Source: Spinellus fusiger (lineage: Eukaryota; Mucoromycota; Mucoromycetes; Mucorales; Phycomycetaceae). From it: 64,000 nt of DNA. Location: positions 1-64,000 of the forward strand of contig JALLLS010000045.1 in the NCBI GenBank assembly GCA_025094145.1, read 5' to 3'. The position numbers were made by a program, and so were the translations under genes. Positions 32,977-45,850 of this stretch are shown piece by piece; position 1 is the first letter of the stretch, and each line of letters begins with the position of its first letter. The notes beneath the pieces are model-generated. The model searched no databases. It had not been told where the DNA came from and saw nothing but the letters and a program-made list of their open reading frames with translations.

Positions 32977-34806
32977 ATGAATTTAAAAGACTCAAGCAAC
33001 ACTGATTACAAGGTAAACACTGATCAGCTTTACATTCCTCACCATGAAATCTTAATGTGAAGGTTGATCTCTTCCTAGGAGGCTCAAGATTCCAAGGATT
33101 TCAAAACCCGGCCGAGTTCTTCCTTCCAAGCAGAACTGAAAGATAAAGTAATTTATAGCCAAGGTCTCTTATTATACCAAAGACACTGACTCGTATTAAA
33201 GACACTCTTGGAAATGGACTACAAAAGTCCTCTGAGGGATATCTATGCTAATAGTATAGAAATGCCTCGCCGTTCACCCTCTGAACGCACTGTTGATGGG
33301 ACACCTCTAGGTCTACTCCAACATGGACAAACACTGTCTCAACCAACAAAAATCCAGTCTCTATTGTCCAAAGATGCACGTCGTCCAGGCACCCCTCCTA
33401 CTACCTCCCCCACTACTGCTACCACTACTACTACTACTATGATGAATGCTGCGGTGGCTTCAGAAGAATCTGCTTCATCAGAAGACATTCTTGCTAGACT
33501 CAGGTATAAGCTAGAGGATGCACGCAAGACACAACGCAGAGGGGCAAAAGAATTGCTTTCAGAACGAGAGAAAACAAAGAGACTGATGGAAGAGGCAGAT
33601 ATATTGGAAGAACAGCTTACATTCAAAGAGACACAACTCAAAGACATGGAAGCAATGTATGATACTTTCCCTGGTTATCTAGCATTGAAGGATCAAGTGC
33701 AAGAAACAGCAGAAGAGGCAGCAGAAGACTATACTATACTAGAAGAACTAGCCAATATTATTGAAGAATTAGAGTCAAGTGAGGAACATGAGTCGTTACA
33801 GAAAAAGAACGACGAAATAGACCGCTTAATGAATTGTATTACGGAGTGTATGTATGAAATTCAAGTCTTGAAGAATGCCTCTTCCTAGCCTCTACTTCAG
33901 ACTCAGACACTTCTCTTCTTGTCATGGGTAAACACAAGAGTACATTCAACGTCTATGCATCCTACATTGACAGGTTAATCCCCAGTGGTAATACTATTGT
34001 CGAATAATAAATTACTTATAAAATACAGTACCTGAGAATGTACCACTGCCTGACTCAATGGTCAGTGAGCTCATTACATGTCTTTTTTCTTCTTTCTTTC
34101 TCATTCATTGACATGTTCTACAGAGAGTGTCTACCTTGATAGAACAAATGGGCAAAGAGAGGTCTTGGACAGAGGAACAGATTGAAAGTGACATTGATAT
34201 ACTTTATAATCAGAGACTCTCTTTTGTAAGGCATTCTTACAAGCCAGAAGTGCTAACGTAATAGTAGATCTCGGATCTTCGCGCCCTGTCAGACCACAGT
34301 TGGAAAGTAAGTCAGTAGAGGAGTGCTTGGGTTGACTATAGTACTTTTAGGTGATTCCTGTTTTGCCTCTTGTAAGAGACCTTATGAGAAGAGCAGTAGA
34401 TCCGGAGTGGGAGAAGAGTGAGTGAATGGCTATTAGAATACACTAATAAGAACAAGACAGTGAACCAGTAAAATCAAAAAGCGAAAAGAGTGACAAGAGA
34501 GTGAAGAATGAGAAGAATGAAGAGAGTTCAGTGGATCTGGTGGGCTCTCTGGGTTCTCTCTCTGCAAAGCCTTCTACGGGTCGTGCTATTGAGCCTGTTA
34601 GCGCTAATCGTATTCGTGTTCGGACAGCACAGGGTGTGTATGAGTGCAATCGGTTCTGTCCACACAAAGGAGTAGATTTGGTGACGTGGGGTAATGTGAT
34701 GGGAAATATACTGGTGTGTACGAAACACAACTGGAAATTTGGATTGGATGGACAAGACATGGGTAAAGGAAAAAACATAAACGCGTGCAAAGTAAACGAC
34801 TGGTAG
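32977..34806 (+). CDS. Predicted coiled-coil protein with C-terminal Rieske [2Fe-2S] domain
   Basis: A nine-exon model: 32977-33012, 33079-33147, 33202-33847, 33889-33987, 34029-34060 (or -34079), 34124 (or 34128)-34225, 34268-34306, 34351-34417 and 34457-34806, about 484 residues. Parts in order: a disordered Ser/Thr/Pro start, an acidic coiled coil of about 120 residues (LLSEREKTKRLMEEADILEE), and an unnamed conserved-looking segment (MGKHKSTFNVYASYIDRLIP ... SDLRALSDHSWKVIPVLPLV). A charged linker follows, then a Rieske motif C-P-H-x17-C-T-K-H near the end. It should bind a [2Fe-2S] cluster; the redox partner and role are unknown. The link at 33847/33889 uses a good GTATGT donor, but the frame also stops at 33888 and restarts at an ATG at 33924, so two adjacent genes are possible. 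Confidence 0.65.
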
Positions 34807-35236
34807 ACGACTCAACATATGTCAACGTATTCATTGTCTGTGTGAGTGAATATACATCAGAACAATGTCATTCATTCACCTTTATGTAAATCAATAGACA
34901 TATATTAATAAGTATGTGGACTAGAGGATGTCATACTTTGAGTGGAGTCTTGAGTAAATTAAAATAGCCTTAAAACGTGTTGGTTGGCATAGTATACGAT
35001 GAATTGCCTATGTAAATATTCTCTGTGAGAAATGAAATAGAGAATGGATTCAACTGTTCTCAGTGGTGCAGCCATTGAAGGGGGTATATGTTTCTTATAA
35101 TGGTCTATTCTTTGTCTACAGACATTATTGTATATGTCTATAGATGGAACTGTATAGCCTGTATAAAATAGATGAATACAACCACGTCAATATGTATATT
35201 ATTTTTATAACTATCTACTTGTTTATAGCCTATATT

Positions 35237-35272
<36 letters not shown>

Positions 35273-35499
35273 CTGCCTAACCCTCTTTAGTTCTTCATTA
35301 AAGTAGAGTGAGAAAGAGGAATTTCAAGAGATTCTTCATATCCTGATTTGCTTTTTGCTTTATGCAATACCTTTTGTTTATCATAAAACATACATTAAAT
35401 ACATAGTAGAGTCTTCGAAATTGGATAGGATATATAAAAAGGTCAGAATAACAAATACAAGCTTTCAGGGCATAAACCCTCACCGTTAAGTGCTTCTAC
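34807..35499. other. Spacer with AAT microsatellite
   Basis: No gene was seen. 35238-35270 is (AAT)n. Confidence 0.5.
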
Positions 35500-36110
35500 C
35501 TTTTGCACCCATCACAGCCTTATACCACCAATACATGCTCAAAATAAGGCTGTCTGTAGTGTCATTATGAGTATTCTTCTATTCTTATAATAAAACAGCC
35601 TCCAAATCTTGAAGACTACTTCTAGATGTCATCCTCTTTCTGATGGCCCTGTCAAGTGCATCCCATAAAATCTCTATAGGGCTCAGGTCGGGGATTTATA
35701 GGGGGTACTCCTCCATAGTGACAATACCATTGTTTGTCTTCCATTTCTTGGATTCATTGTTCTTGTAGCAGCTGGTATTGCCCTTTTGAAAAACATAATC
35801 AACTCCTGAATTCAATGCATTGAGGTAAACTATAAGGTCTCCTTTAATGTCTCAATGTATCTTTTGCTGTCGATACTGCTCTTCATAAGCACTCATCTTT
35901 TGTCCTTGTATCATTTGATTTCTTTGTACCTATTTATATTATGTGAGATAGATTGTGTACTCATACCAAGCCTATCAGAAATAAGCACTTGGTGGGTGCC
36001 ATTGACATTGGTAACGTGTACAATGTGATAAAGTGGTAGATAGATCAATATTTCTCCTATTGTTTTCAAGAATGTCTTCAAACTTCTTCGATGTTATTGG
36101 ATAAAGTAGA
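35500..36110 (-). pseudogene. Tc1/mariner transposase relic, different family
   Basis: The minus strand gives YVFQKGNTSCYKNNESKKW and then, after one stop, IPDLSPIEILWDALDRAI with RKRMTSRSSLQDLEAV, the region around the second Asp and the Glu of Tc1-type catalytic domains. The second Asp position reads Gly (FQKGN), and several stops are present. The rest is too decayed to bound precisely. Confidence 0.6.
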
Positions 36111-36558
36111 TATTATATTAGAGAAGCAATGAATGGAAGTTGTTTAATAAAAGGTTAAAGGTAAACCCATAATTTGAATTTAAAATCCTCTTTCTCACTG
36201 CATGATCATACCAAAACATAGGATAAGGATAAGGATAAGGAGGACCCTCTTAAAATTGAAATATCAAAGAATTTGTTTTCATTCAGTTTAAATCCTATCA
36301 CGACTCTCATCCACCGAATATAATTCTGTTCAAAGCATGGTTTTATATTTGTTTGTTTGTTTTATCCCTGTAATACTTAATACTTTTACTACTTCATGTC
36401 TACTTCACCTACTGAGGGGAGGAGGAACCCAACCATAATCAAATACTCATCAGTGATTAAATAGACACTAAAGAGAAATATAAACATTGACAAACAGACT
36501 CCTAGTACTATAAACACATGTATAGCTCTTAAAAAAAAGAAAATATATTGGTGAAGAC

Positions 36559-36849
36559 ATGTGCAACACTACTCTGCATGAACGCAAGGTCAATGGTCTT
36601 AACCAAAGGATGATTGATGATATACTTGGTATCAACCAACAAAATGTGTATAGAATCTTGAATTTCTTCAAGGAAACTGGGACTCTTCGAGCCCATGAAA
36701 AAATTACAGAGAAGGATCATAACTACAATGATAGACAAATTGAACTTGACTCACCCGTGGAATCACACTATATTCTATACAATGAAAAATATTCACGTGA
36801 ATATGATCAAACCAGTTTGTGGGCTTACCTTTTACAAGCTAATAAATAA
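36559..36849 (+). CDS. Short HTH protein, possibly a mariner-type N-terminal remnant
   Basis: 96 codons from ATG to TAA. Residues 16-42 (MIDDILGINQQNVYRILNFF) look like the helix-turn-helix that begins many Tc1/mariner transposases, followed by KETGTL, a common continuation. The remainder (acidic, tyrosine-rich) does not resemble a transposase. No terminal repeats were found around it. It could be a decayed element or a chance frame. Confidence 0.35.
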   Translation: MCNTTLHERKVNGLNQRMIDDILGINQQNVYRILNFFKETGTLRAHEKITEKDHNYNDRQIELDSPVESHYILYNEKYSREYDQTSLWAYLLQANK

Positions 36850-39800
36850 ACTTAAATGTCTCCTGTAAGCAATTGTAGTTATATCCTTTGAAAGAAAGAA
36901 AATGGGATATAGTGTCAAAACACGAAATCCAATAAGTAGAGCTGTGGTGTTAGTGTGCTGATGGAACAACAACAAAAAGATAGTAGATGCTGGTTAGTAG
37001 CAGTTATGCTACATGTATTTATGAAATAAAATGAGAGAGATTTTTCATCTCTGTGCCTTATTCTTACACAAGGTCCATTGGTAGGCTATCTTTTTAGAGG
37101 AAAATAACAAAGACACCTGCCATGTGTCTCGGAAATGAAAAGAGTTGTTATTCCTACACCTTGATTATCAATTCCTTACACTTTATTCGTAAATTATTGG
37201 CGCACACAAGAATTAGTAAAATGACAATCAATGTTTGTTATTTAACTTGCATTTAAATAAAGCAAGAATAAGTGAGAGAATTAAAAAAGAACAAGTTGGT
37301 CTGTTTTATGGAGTAATGTATTAAGACCTACAAAAGCACTATGAAAAGTACAGTGATAACTGTACAGGACATCTTGAATAAAAAGAACAAAGCATAGTGT
37401 CCAAATCAAGAATCCACAAGAATTGCCTGACTGCTTCTTCTGTACCGAAGGCCTGTGTTAGGTTGATCTGTATATCTAAAATAAAAACAAAGGTTAATTA
37501 ATATAATAACGTAAGGGGTGTCTTTACCTTTCACTTGGTGCCTATATTGCTCAATCGTGGTTTACTAGTTCATTAAAAAAAGCCTTTATTATTATTATCA
37601 TTCTTCTTGTAGATAACTACAAATTATAGCCTTGTTTGCTTATTCTACCTCAGTGACATCGCCTAATTACTAGCTGCTACTAATAAACAGACATCTAGGA
37701 TATCTAGACAGGTAGGGTAGTCGGACTGCCTCATCCCACACTCGTTTTTATGTCACATAACTTATTTTTCATAGTTCTTGGTGTTCGGATTATCTTCTTG
37801 TTTTAGAAGAATGAAATGTATTGACTCGGCATTCAATTATTATTAGATATCCTGCGAATAATACTAAACTTGAGGAATGCAGTTTACTACTGGAATTGAC
37901 TTGTGATCTTAGGATTGTTTTTATCAAAAGCCTATTTAATAAACACCATTAGTTAATTTTACACTAAAAGAGAGGTCAGCATTTTCAATACTTGTCGTAT
38001 TTGTCGTAAATATAAGACATATTTCATAGGCTCTCTTTGACAAAAATATTTATAAAAGACAAATTCTTCTGGGGAAAAAATACAACAAGAACTTGTGAAA
38101 ATAGTGTATAACACGAGATTGAGATTATTTTAACTATCCTTGGAGATATGATGATTAAATATACACCCGAGAAACTGATATTATCTAAATACAGGCAGAC
38201 TGCTCTTACACCTTATACAGTAGTCTTGAAAAGCACTGTACTATCGTTTACAGTAGGATCTGCAGCTCTGTCTCTCCCAGTAACAAACAAAGAAATTTCT
38301 AGAGATTTATCCACCATAAAGAAAAAATAGAAACTATTCTATGAAACAGTGGACATGATGAGCATGTGCAGAGAGATGTCTTTATGACAATGCACGTTCT
38401 TGCAGGAATATAGTTTAATATAGTAGTTGGGAGAAAATATAGGATTATTGTTAACATATGAATACATACATGAGATGAAACTTCTAGCACACTATTGAGT
38501 ATTTATTTCAGTAAAGATCCATTGTCTATTGACTCTCTATAGTTGTAGGGCGTAGAAGGTAGTAACTATAACCTTAATTTTACTTGTTTCTGCAAGCATG
38601 AGATGTACACACCAGGAGATCTTTAGGATATAAAAGGAAATAGTCGAACTACAATTGTTTAAGAAATGGTATCAGCTGATGTTCTTTATAAATCTGCTCA
38701 TGCTTTCAAGTCATTCATTAACTGGTAGCTATGATTGGCTACCAAAGCTAAAGGCTATCTAAACACTTATTGAATTTATTATTGTAATAGAAAGACACTT
38801 GCATGACTCATTTCTCTCTCTATAGGAGATAATAAAAGCTATTCAGTGATTCTCTTTTTATTTTGTAAGAAGAATAAGGCCTGCTATGAGTAGATAATCA
38901 TGGCCTATCCAGGTCAAATACAGTTGAGTGGTGTGGCTGGGAGATTGTAAATGATAAAGGCATTGGCAGTGCTGTATGGGGTTACTGTGAGAGGGAGAGT
39001 AGGTGCTACTATCTTTAGACTGTAGATAGGCAGAATGCATGACTACTGAAGAGAGAAGAAAGGTATAGACAATACCAATGAATTTAAAAGACAGTGGATG
39101 TTTCTGGATGTTTGGTTTCAATAAGAAAGGTTTTATTATGTGTTTGATTCTGGTATTTGTTTGAGTCTGCTGTCTTTTTGTTTCCTCTGATTGGTAACTA
39201 TAGTATTAATTCACTATTGGGTCTAACATGTTTAGATCGGTTGTCTGAATTCTTTGCCTAAGAAACTTTATTTTCCAACCTGAATAATTGGAAGATGGTC
39301 TATGTGTTGTTTAAAACCGTACCTTTATTGTAACAAATACTATTTTCAATTAAAGATGCCAGTGCGATCTGACACGGAGAGTCATTGAGCATAAGAAGTT
39401 AGTCAGTATTTACTGTCAAAGATAAGCTATTTGTTCCAGAGATAGAGTGTAAAAAATGTATGTAGCGTTACTAATTCCAACTCCTTTCTATGGATGGGGC
39501 TGTTGTATAGGAAGAATGGCCTGGTGATCTCTTTTCTTTGGTTCTTTTTTCTTCTTCTCTTTTGCATGTAGCTCCTTTTCTATTTATAATACTGTTAACA
39601 GTAGTCGACTCTGTTCCATGAGAAGACTCAGAAGTACTTGTTCATTCATGACCAATAGAAATGAACAATAAGCATAAACGCCTTGTTAGAAAGATACAAT
39701 ACCTAACTACATCAGAGGTATCACTTGATCTATCCCCTAGCATGTATAGTACTAGCTTTACTGGACTTGATAGAAGACCAAAAGATGCAATAGACAGAAT

Positions 39801-40237
39801 ATGAGTCCTTGAGAAACTCATACTGATTGGAACTTCTTTACTGATACTCCTCGTGGGGTATCGTGGGATAGGTGTTCCATTGATATCATGTGTTACCTAG
39901 CAACGCTGAGTATAGTAGCACGCACCGAGTCAACCTTACTCTCCCATTGAAATCTAGGCCATCTCCCTGTTCAAAAAGCAACACCTTGATTTCCAAAAAG
40001 GACTCCTTTACCTTGATTGATACTCCGATCATTATTATAAATAGGTGGACTCACCACGGATGGGTTTGTTCTCAATTCTTCAACTCTTCAATTCTTTTCT
40101 GTTTGTTCAGCACGCATTTTTTACTGCTTAAGCCTCCAGTGTCGACTTTTGTGATTTGATGGAAACACCTTTGAAACTCAATTTAAAGAAAACAATAACC
40201 CATCATAGTAATTCGATAAGACTGTAAAACAGCAAAC
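36850..40237. other. Gene-poor spacer
   Basis: Only small frames are present (for example 60 codons at 38148-38330 and 89 at 39890-40159), without motifs or splice support. A C-terminal-exon-like minus frame near 37420-37480 is not convincing. No terminal repeats or RNA genes were recognised. Confidence 0.5.
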
Positions 40238-41891
40238 ATGATAGAGTCCGAGCGCACCTATTTACTTCACTCAAAGCGTAGAGCACCCAATGCCTACCGA
40301 CAAGAATTGAGATGGCTGTATAGAAATGCCATGCCAATTGTGTTGAGCTACTTGTTGCAAAACAGTCTCCAAAGTATCAATGTTATTAGTGCGGGCCATT
40401 TGGTATGTTATCACTACCTATCAATAATAGGCAGATACAGACAGACAAAAGAATATGTCTATATGTCTATATGTCTATATGTCTATATGTTTATATGTCT
40501 ATATGTTTATATGTCTATATGTCTATATATCCTATAGCCTATAGCGCTATTGTTAAATGTCTTAATCTATTTCTTATCTATTGGTTGACTAACTTGGAAT
40601 ACTCTAGGGTGCTACTGAACTTGCCTCTGCTTCTCTTGCCAGCATGTTTGTTACTGTGACTGGTATTTCTGTAGCTACAGGTAGCACATTGGCCCTTGAT
40701 ACCCTCTGCTCTCAGGCATTTACAAGTGCAAAAGATAAGAAGATTGTGGGTCTCCATGTTCAGCGCTGTCTTGCCTTTCTTTCCGTCCTTTTTATTCCTA
40801 TTCTAGTGGTCTGGTGGTATGCAGAATATGTATTCCTGTTGCTACGACAAGATCCACAAGTAGCACGTTTAGCAGGAAGCTTTGTACGCTGGATGATTCC
40901 AAGTGCTCCAGCCTTTGCTATTTTTGAGGCGTTGAAGAAGATGCTCCAAGCACAGGGCATTTTCCGTGCTCCAACTCTTGCTCTTCTTCTTGGGGCTCCT
41001 ATCAATATGGTACTCAGCTATGTCTTGGTGTGGTCTCCTCTGCTTGGCTTTGGATTTATAGGTGCTCCCATAGCAAGCTGCCTCACGTATTGGCTCATTG
41101 TCCTGTATACTGCCTTTTATATCTATCGCATCGATGGCTATGAAGTCTGGCCTACCTGGTCGACTCAAAAGGCCTTTGACTGGCGCTCCTGGGGTCCAAT
41201 GGTAAAACTCGCTGTACCAGGAATTCTTTTGATCTGCTCAGAGACTTGGGCTTATGAGATCATTGCATTAGGGGCTAGTTGGATTGATACCACCAGTCTC
41301 AGTGTACAGAGTGTGATTCTGACCTCTACAGCTGCCCTGTACCCCCTCTCATTTGGTGTGGGAATTGCTTCTTCAAATCGTGTGGGGAATCTGTTGGGAG
41401 CTCAGAAACCTCACCAGGCTAGGATTGCAGCAAAAACTGCTATTGGTGTGGCCTTATCCGTTGCAACCTTCAATAGTGGTATTTTGTTTTTGTTTCGACA
41501 TCGCTGGGCTTATATGTTTACAAAGGATGAGAATGTTGTTTCCACGGTGGCTCAACTCTTGCCACTGGTCTCCTTGTTTGTATTTGCAGACAATCTGGCA
41601 GGAACAGCCGATGGTGTTTTGAATGGCCAAGGTCGACAGCATGTAGGGGCCTGGCTCAGCCTAGTGACTTACTATGTCAGTGCGCTTCCCATTGGCTTTT
41701 ATCTCTGCTTTCACAGGGGATGGGGGCTTACTGGTCTATGGGCTGGGTTGGTAGGTTCTCTTATGACTACTTCTTTCATTACAGTTCTTCTTGTATGGTT
41801 CTCTGACTGGCATAAAGAAGCTCGCAAGGCTGAAATAAGAGTGCATGGTGAGGTTTCTATCAAGTTCCTTGAGAGTGAAGAAGCACATTAG
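40238..41891 (+). CDS. MATE family multidrug/toxin extrusion transporter
   Basis: Two exons, 40238-40402 and 40608-41891, giving 482 residues, the usual length for eukaryotic MATE proteins. About twelve hydrophobic segments are visible. Signature blocks are MPIVLSYLLQNSLQSINVIS in helix 1, TGSTLALDTLCSQAFTSAKD after helix 2, PFGVGIASS-like LSFGVGIASSNRVGNLLGA in the second half, and DGVLNGQGRQHVGAWLSLVTYYV near the end. Such proteins exchange H+ or Na+ for organic cations at the plasma or vacuolar membrane; the substrate cannot be predicted. The single intron contains an octamer repeat (TATATGTC)n. The start is the first ATG, and the basic N-terminus precedes helix 1. Confidence 0.95.
40455..40531 (+). 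repeat. TATATGTC octamer microsatellite in the MATE intron
   Basis: About nine units of an 8-bp repeat with C/T variants, wholly intronic. Confidence 0.9.
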
Positions 41892-42968
41892 CTAGAGATA
41901 TATTGGCTAGAAACATATTAGCTAGAAACATACTAGAGACTTTTTAGTTATTATTATTTGTGAATAAACAAACACATTCTAGTCATTACAATAAGATGCT
42001 CACTGTATCTTAACAGTCTAGTCCTGTCTATCTATCGTAGATGCCTTCTCAAGTGACATTCATTGTGTCTTGAGCATTATCAACATGTAGATCCAAGTTG
42101 TACAGCTGCCAAATCTATTTAGAAATGACATAACATGCAAAGATAGCCCCTACATTGTGTTTATTATTGCAAAGCGATATAAGATGTGTTGTATTTGACT
42201 GCACATTTGATGGGTCACCTTACTAGGCATCTATTCTTCAGCTGTGTCCCATTTCCCTATAAAAATAGATAAAAACAAATATATCTCTTTATTATTGTTC
42301 GAAATCCTTAAGCAAAAAGTGTACTGTTTGGAATAATAAGATTATATTTCTCAAAAATGCAGAGGGTACATTTCTTCTCACTATTTATGCTAATCTACAT
42401 TTTACATCTATGGAATGACTATAATAGGTTCTACAAGAATAGGTGGTCGAGCCCCTTATTTTCAATATTATAAAGAGAAGAGATATAAACAAGGACAGAA
42501 GACTCTCCTTTTTTTTTAATGACGATGTGCTTGTCATGGGGACAAGTTTAGTTATTATTTTAGTGACAGAAGCTGAGATGACTTGATGATAAAAGCTGTA
42601 CCTCCACTTGTACCTGAATCTGTATTCATGGCAGTTGGTGCAGCTCCATGGACTTATTTATCAAGTCAAATTTAAACACGCATAATTCAAAAAGGTCAAC
42701 TGCTACTGCTAATGTATCAATAAAGCACACCACAATCAAAGCGACAAGGAATAAGTCTTGTAATGGTTCACAAGATGAACCTGAAGTTCAATTCTTATCT
42801 AATTGCTTATTTTAAAAGAAAGATAAAACACAAACACCTTGTTAGGAGAAAGAAAGATAATGTGGTATTGTATTGTATTGTATAGAATTCAGAATCAGGA
42901 TTTCTGGTAGACATAGAAATGTGGGATTTATAAACAAGATTTCATACGAGTGCATTTTTACTCCAACT
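41892..42968. other. Spacer between MATE and bleomycin hydrolase genes
   Basis: It contains the 3' ends of two convergent genes. No other coding signal was found. Confidence 0.5.
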
Positions 42969-44994
42969 CTAGGCCAAGGCACCCATAGGATCATAAGCAG
43001 GAAGCACAAAAGGCTCTGTGTTAAGTACAGCAAGAAGATCTTTGGGAACTGCATGCTTCTCAAGTACAACCTAAGAAAACGAGATGGTTGAGAAACACAG
43101 CTCTTATCTTTCTTATTATTCCGTTCTTCTTTTCTTACCTGATAAACAAATTCGGAGAACCATGCATCGGCCATAATCCAATAGCCCTTATCACCTGTGG
43201 TGGGACCCCTAAAAAGAAAAGGAAATGCAAGTATTAAGATGAATACTGAAAAATAAATGTTTACAGTGCTACTTACCATGAGTTCTCTACTCTCCAGCGA
43301 ATAGGTTCTCCATCATTATCAAGATGAACACCAGTAAAGACCATGGCGTGTGTCATCAAACTCTCACCAAAGAGAAGACGCTGCTCCTTGGTCATACCAA
43401 ACTCAACATTAAAGGCAGTGTGGTAGTCATAGATTGCAGTATCCATAACACCGTACTTGTTGCTGCTGAATTGACCTAATGAATGCAACGGGTTAATAAA
43501 TAATAAATAATAAATAATAATCCCTTTTCTATAGTAATGCAGACATGGAAAGAACTCCAAGGCATAGAACACTTACCAACATCACATCCAAACCATACAG
43601 GGGATCCTGACTTGAGAACATTCACCGCCAGACGCTTCAACTGCTTGATATTGGTGTTGATGTGTTGAACTCTGCGGCCACCAACAACATTGCCCAATCG
43701 TTCAACAGTGTAAAGGCGAGAATATGTATTACGGGGGTCGTTGATCAATGAAACTGTCTCACTGATCTATACAAGTGATATGGGTAAGCACATACATACA
43801 CATACACATACACATACAAAAGACTCATTTTCAGTCTAGAACAAACACTACTTACAGGATAAGCAACCACCTCCCTGAAGAAGGACTTTGGTGTCATGTC
43901 AGAGAAGGAAAGAACTTTGCCAGACTTATCATTGGTTTCCCAGTCAAAGTTAGCAGGGGGCTCACCCAGGGCAATCACCAAAAGACGGTAGACTTCCTGC
44001 ATCATCTCTTCCTTGTAGACACGGATGGCATTTACAGACACGCCTCTAGCCAAAGAAGAGCGGATCTGGGTGGCATACTCTCTCAGCTTCACCTGAACCA
44101 ACCAGTTCAGGCGGCTTGAAGCAGTAGAAGAGAAGGTGTCTGGATAAACAGACTTGGGAACCACACCGTACTTCTCGACAATGTTGATCAGCATGTCCCA
44201 TTGGCCACCATCATTCACAGGCACCTGGAGAAGGTATTGAACAACACGGTCATTCACATCTACATCTGCCAGATCGATCATGTTCTCCAAGAACCAGTTG
44301 GCCTTTTCCAACTTGTCTGATAAATAGGTGAGTTTTTACTCTATTCCACTCCACTCCACTCCACTCCACTGCAGCCATGGGCCACGGGCCATGAGATATC
44401 TTACCATAGAAAAACAAAAAGTTCTGGGAAAGTTCAAAGTCATCATTGAGCTTGTATTTCTTAATGATAGCCAAACGCATCACATTGGTGCCTGAAAATA
44501 AGAGTGTGAGTTTGACATGTCTAAAAAGAGGAAATTTCCTTGTTGGGAGGGCCTTGCTGAGCACTAACCCAGTCCACAACCAATCATCCTTTTCTCTTCT
44601 CTGTGCTTGAAGCACCAATCACTAAGGAGTTGCTATAGTTACCTGCAAACAACCAGCAGCGACCAGATGACTTTTGGTTGGTGATGATGCCTTCTGAAGG
44701 GACCTTGACATTGAAGATGTGTGTATCCTTGAGCACGGCCTTGTGGTTGTAGATGACATCTCTGTAGTCATTGTTCACAATAGCATTCAGGGCCAGACGG
44801 TTCTTGCTGTCACTCCAGAAGGTACTAGAGTACTTTTGGAGGCTTTTGTGTGTCAATACACTGGAACCCACAGTACTTGTAAACTCATCCACCTGGAGGC
44901 GAGCCATGGAGTTCATAAGAGGCTCCATTCTAGAATCACGCTTCTCGTTGTATTCATAGACAGGCTCTTGTTCTTTTGAAGGTTGGGCTCCCAT
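42969..44994 (-). CDS. BLH1: Bleomycin hydrolase (cysteine aminopeptidase, C1B)
   Basis: Seven exons: 44994-44643, 44491-44405, 44316-43856, 43766-43577, 43475-43277, 43208-43139 and 43070-42969, giving 486 residues with consistent phases. The papain-like catalytic set is complete: Gln and Cys in NQKSSGRCWLFAG, His in LMTHAMVFTGV, Asn in VENSWG. FSFF-like SQNFLFFY and NDGGQWDMLINIVEKYGVVP are also family blocks. The enzyme forms a hexameric cytosolic peptidase that trims homocysteine thiolactone and peptides. It ends ...YDPMGALA; the last residues of this family lie in the active site and act as an aminopeptidase ruler. A TATA box (TATATAAAGG) is at 45061-45070, about 70 bp upstream. Confidence 0.96.
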
Positions 44995-45060
44995 GGTAGT
45001 TAGTTTTAATAAAGAAAAAAATATGTAGATAGGAAATAAGAGAGAGATTTTCTTTGGAGG

Positions 45061-45070
45061 CCTTTATATA
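45061..45070 (-). promoter_or_regulatory. TATA box of the bleomycin hydrolase gene
   Basis: TATATAAAGG on the minus strand, 67-76 bases before the start codon. Confidence 0.55.
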
Positions 45071-45473
45071 CACTCTGAAGATAGTAGCTGGTAATTAATC
45101 CCAGCTTCTTACCTCTATCTCTGGGTTAAAGGAGAAGGTCACGCTGCTCCTGTTCTTTTCTTACTTTGGAAATAGGCAGCTTTGTCTTGATTTGTTTGTA
45201 TTGAATGTCTCCGATACACTTCAATGCACAATGTATTTCCACACCCAAAGATTATTGGGATATATAAGGAAATATCCTGAGAATAAGATCACACTATCTT
45301 TATGGTTGGCTAATGTGTTTGAAAAGACCTATTCGCTGTCTAAATGAACTATTTCAAACTCTACCTGCCTATTCTAGCAATGACGATTGACTTTGCAATT
45401 AAAAGGTATAGAGTTGGATATAAAAGGAAGAAATAAAGCCGATATTATAACTCGGTCATTACTATTCTTTTAA

Positions 45474-45850
45474 TATAATGTGCTATTATTAACAAAGAGA
45501 AACAATAGAAGGTGGTGATAGAAACTACCAAGGACTATTATTGAGATAAAAAGGTAAGCAGTGTCTTTATCTGGGCTTGAGTTCATTACAATCCATAAGA
45601 CACTTGTTGTATTGTTAATATATAAAGATTCGCAAGTCAGCCCCAGGTGGTCTTCTACAAGGTCAATGATATCTAGGGTATACTCCTGAGCATAGTTATC
45701 CATCCTCCTAGAATAAAGCATGAGTTTCTTAGGGTTTGTATTCTTTTGCTATGGTCGAATTTACTTTGGCAGTAGCTATAGTTATAATAAACAAATAGTA
45801 TTCATAACTACTCTATTCTATTGATAATACAATTTGATATTGATGTATTC
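45474..45850 (+). repeat. Family B internal fragment, third copy
   Basis: Matches 9918-10440 and 63294-63600 (GTGCTATTATTAACAAAGAG, AAAGGTAAGCAGTGTC, AGGTGGTCTTCTACAAGGTC), with internal deletions. No LTR is attached. The 83-codon minus frame here is antisense to the element and shared with the other copies only because the DNA is shared. Confidence 0.65.
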
